Assembly (NCBI GenBank): GCA_046330395.1
Contig: JAXLSS010000019.1
Coordinates: 3,958 to 67,957 of the forward strand
Direction of reading: 5' to 3'
Source of the DNA: Ga0077560 sp046330395
GTDB taxonomy: Bacteria > Actinomycetota > Thermoleophilia > Miltoncostaeales > Miltoncostaeaceae
DNA: 64,000 nucleotides
The number at the start of each line of letters is the position of its first letter. The stretch's first letter is position 1. Below the pieces are notes generated by a model that was not told the origin of the DNA, ran no database searches, and worked only from the letters and a program-made list of their open reading frames with translations. This document shows positions 63,975-64,000 of the stretch, piece by piece. The translations under genes were made by a program, and so were the position numbers.

Positions 63975-64000
63975 GTGGACATGGACGGCGTGGGCGTGCG
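63975..64000 (+). CDS. Start of a gene cut by the window edge
   Basis: GTG 63975 or ATG 63981, in the same frame, is preceded by GGGAGG and a plausible -10 at 63946. Only about nine codons (VDMDGVGVR) are inside the window, so no function can be given. Confidence 0.4.

Overview
This window comes from a chromosome with very high G+C and strong third-position bias. It looks like an actinobacterium. The supporting signs are GTG starts with short ATGA/GTGA overlaps between genes, a coproporphyrin-type haem gene (chdC/hemQ), 11-bp-spaced GTTCAC PHO boxes of the Streptomyces type, both PPK1 and PPK2 polyphosphate enzymes, LCP and L,D-transpeptidase wall enzymes, and the MEP isoprenoid genes ispH and ispE. 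A deep-branching lineage (Thermoleophilia-like) is possible but is only an impression. I saw no tRNA, rRNA, CRISPR array, transposase or phage gene.

Layout. 1-9758: mixed metabolism (PPK2, PQQ-type sugar dehydrogenase, ChdC, zinc alcohol dehydrogenase, eukaryote-like UDP-sugar pyrophosphorylase, IspH, inositol-phosphatase family enzyme, lipoamide dehydrogenase). 9863-13816: a PHO-boxed pstSCAB phosphate importer. 13880-16564: aconitase. 16673-22864: four secreted paralogues in tandem, each with its own terminator, three of which end in the tripeptide VTG. 23037-28770: EttA, a zinc-site mini-protein, a thioredoxin-TPR protein, a structured non-coding stretch, infA with an apparent ACG start, an orphan GspE/PilB ATPase and a J-domain mini-protein. 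28919-35230: MarR regulator, DinB, a flavin split-barrel protein, a fifth VTG-tailed protein coupled to an L,D-transpeptidase, and a divergent Lrp/alanine dehydrogenase pair. 35280-40862: PPK1 (split by a frameshift), subtilase, small membrane protein, membrane-anchored HD-GYP protein and a 26-residue membrane peptide. 40961-49769: metG-tatD-rsmA-ispE operon, rsmI, LCP ligase, FmdB-type zinc ribbon, polysaccharide deacetylase and flippase-like protein. 49804-53570: DUF4386 protein and a histidine kinase/response regulator pair next to a secreted PepSY-like protein. 53622-58786: a second Pst importer whose two permeases are fused into one chain, followed by a PHO-boxed PhoP-like regulator. 58823-64000: principal sigma factor, FolE2/MptA, an ACT-domain regulator, a peptide deformylase fused to a SpoT/MESH1-like HD domain, and a zinc alcohol dehydrogenase.

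How it fits together. Phosphate is the main thread: two importers of different architecture, two polyphosphate enzymes and a PhoP-like regulator that probably controls itself and the first importer. The second thread is the cell surface: VTG-tailed secreted proteins, the L,D-transpeptidase coupled to one of them, LCP, deacetylase and subtilase. The most unusual single protein is the deformylase-HD fusion, which would put N-terminal methionine processing and alarmone hydrolysis in one chain. Coding density is high, and convergent pairs usually share one strong hairpin or overlap at their stops.
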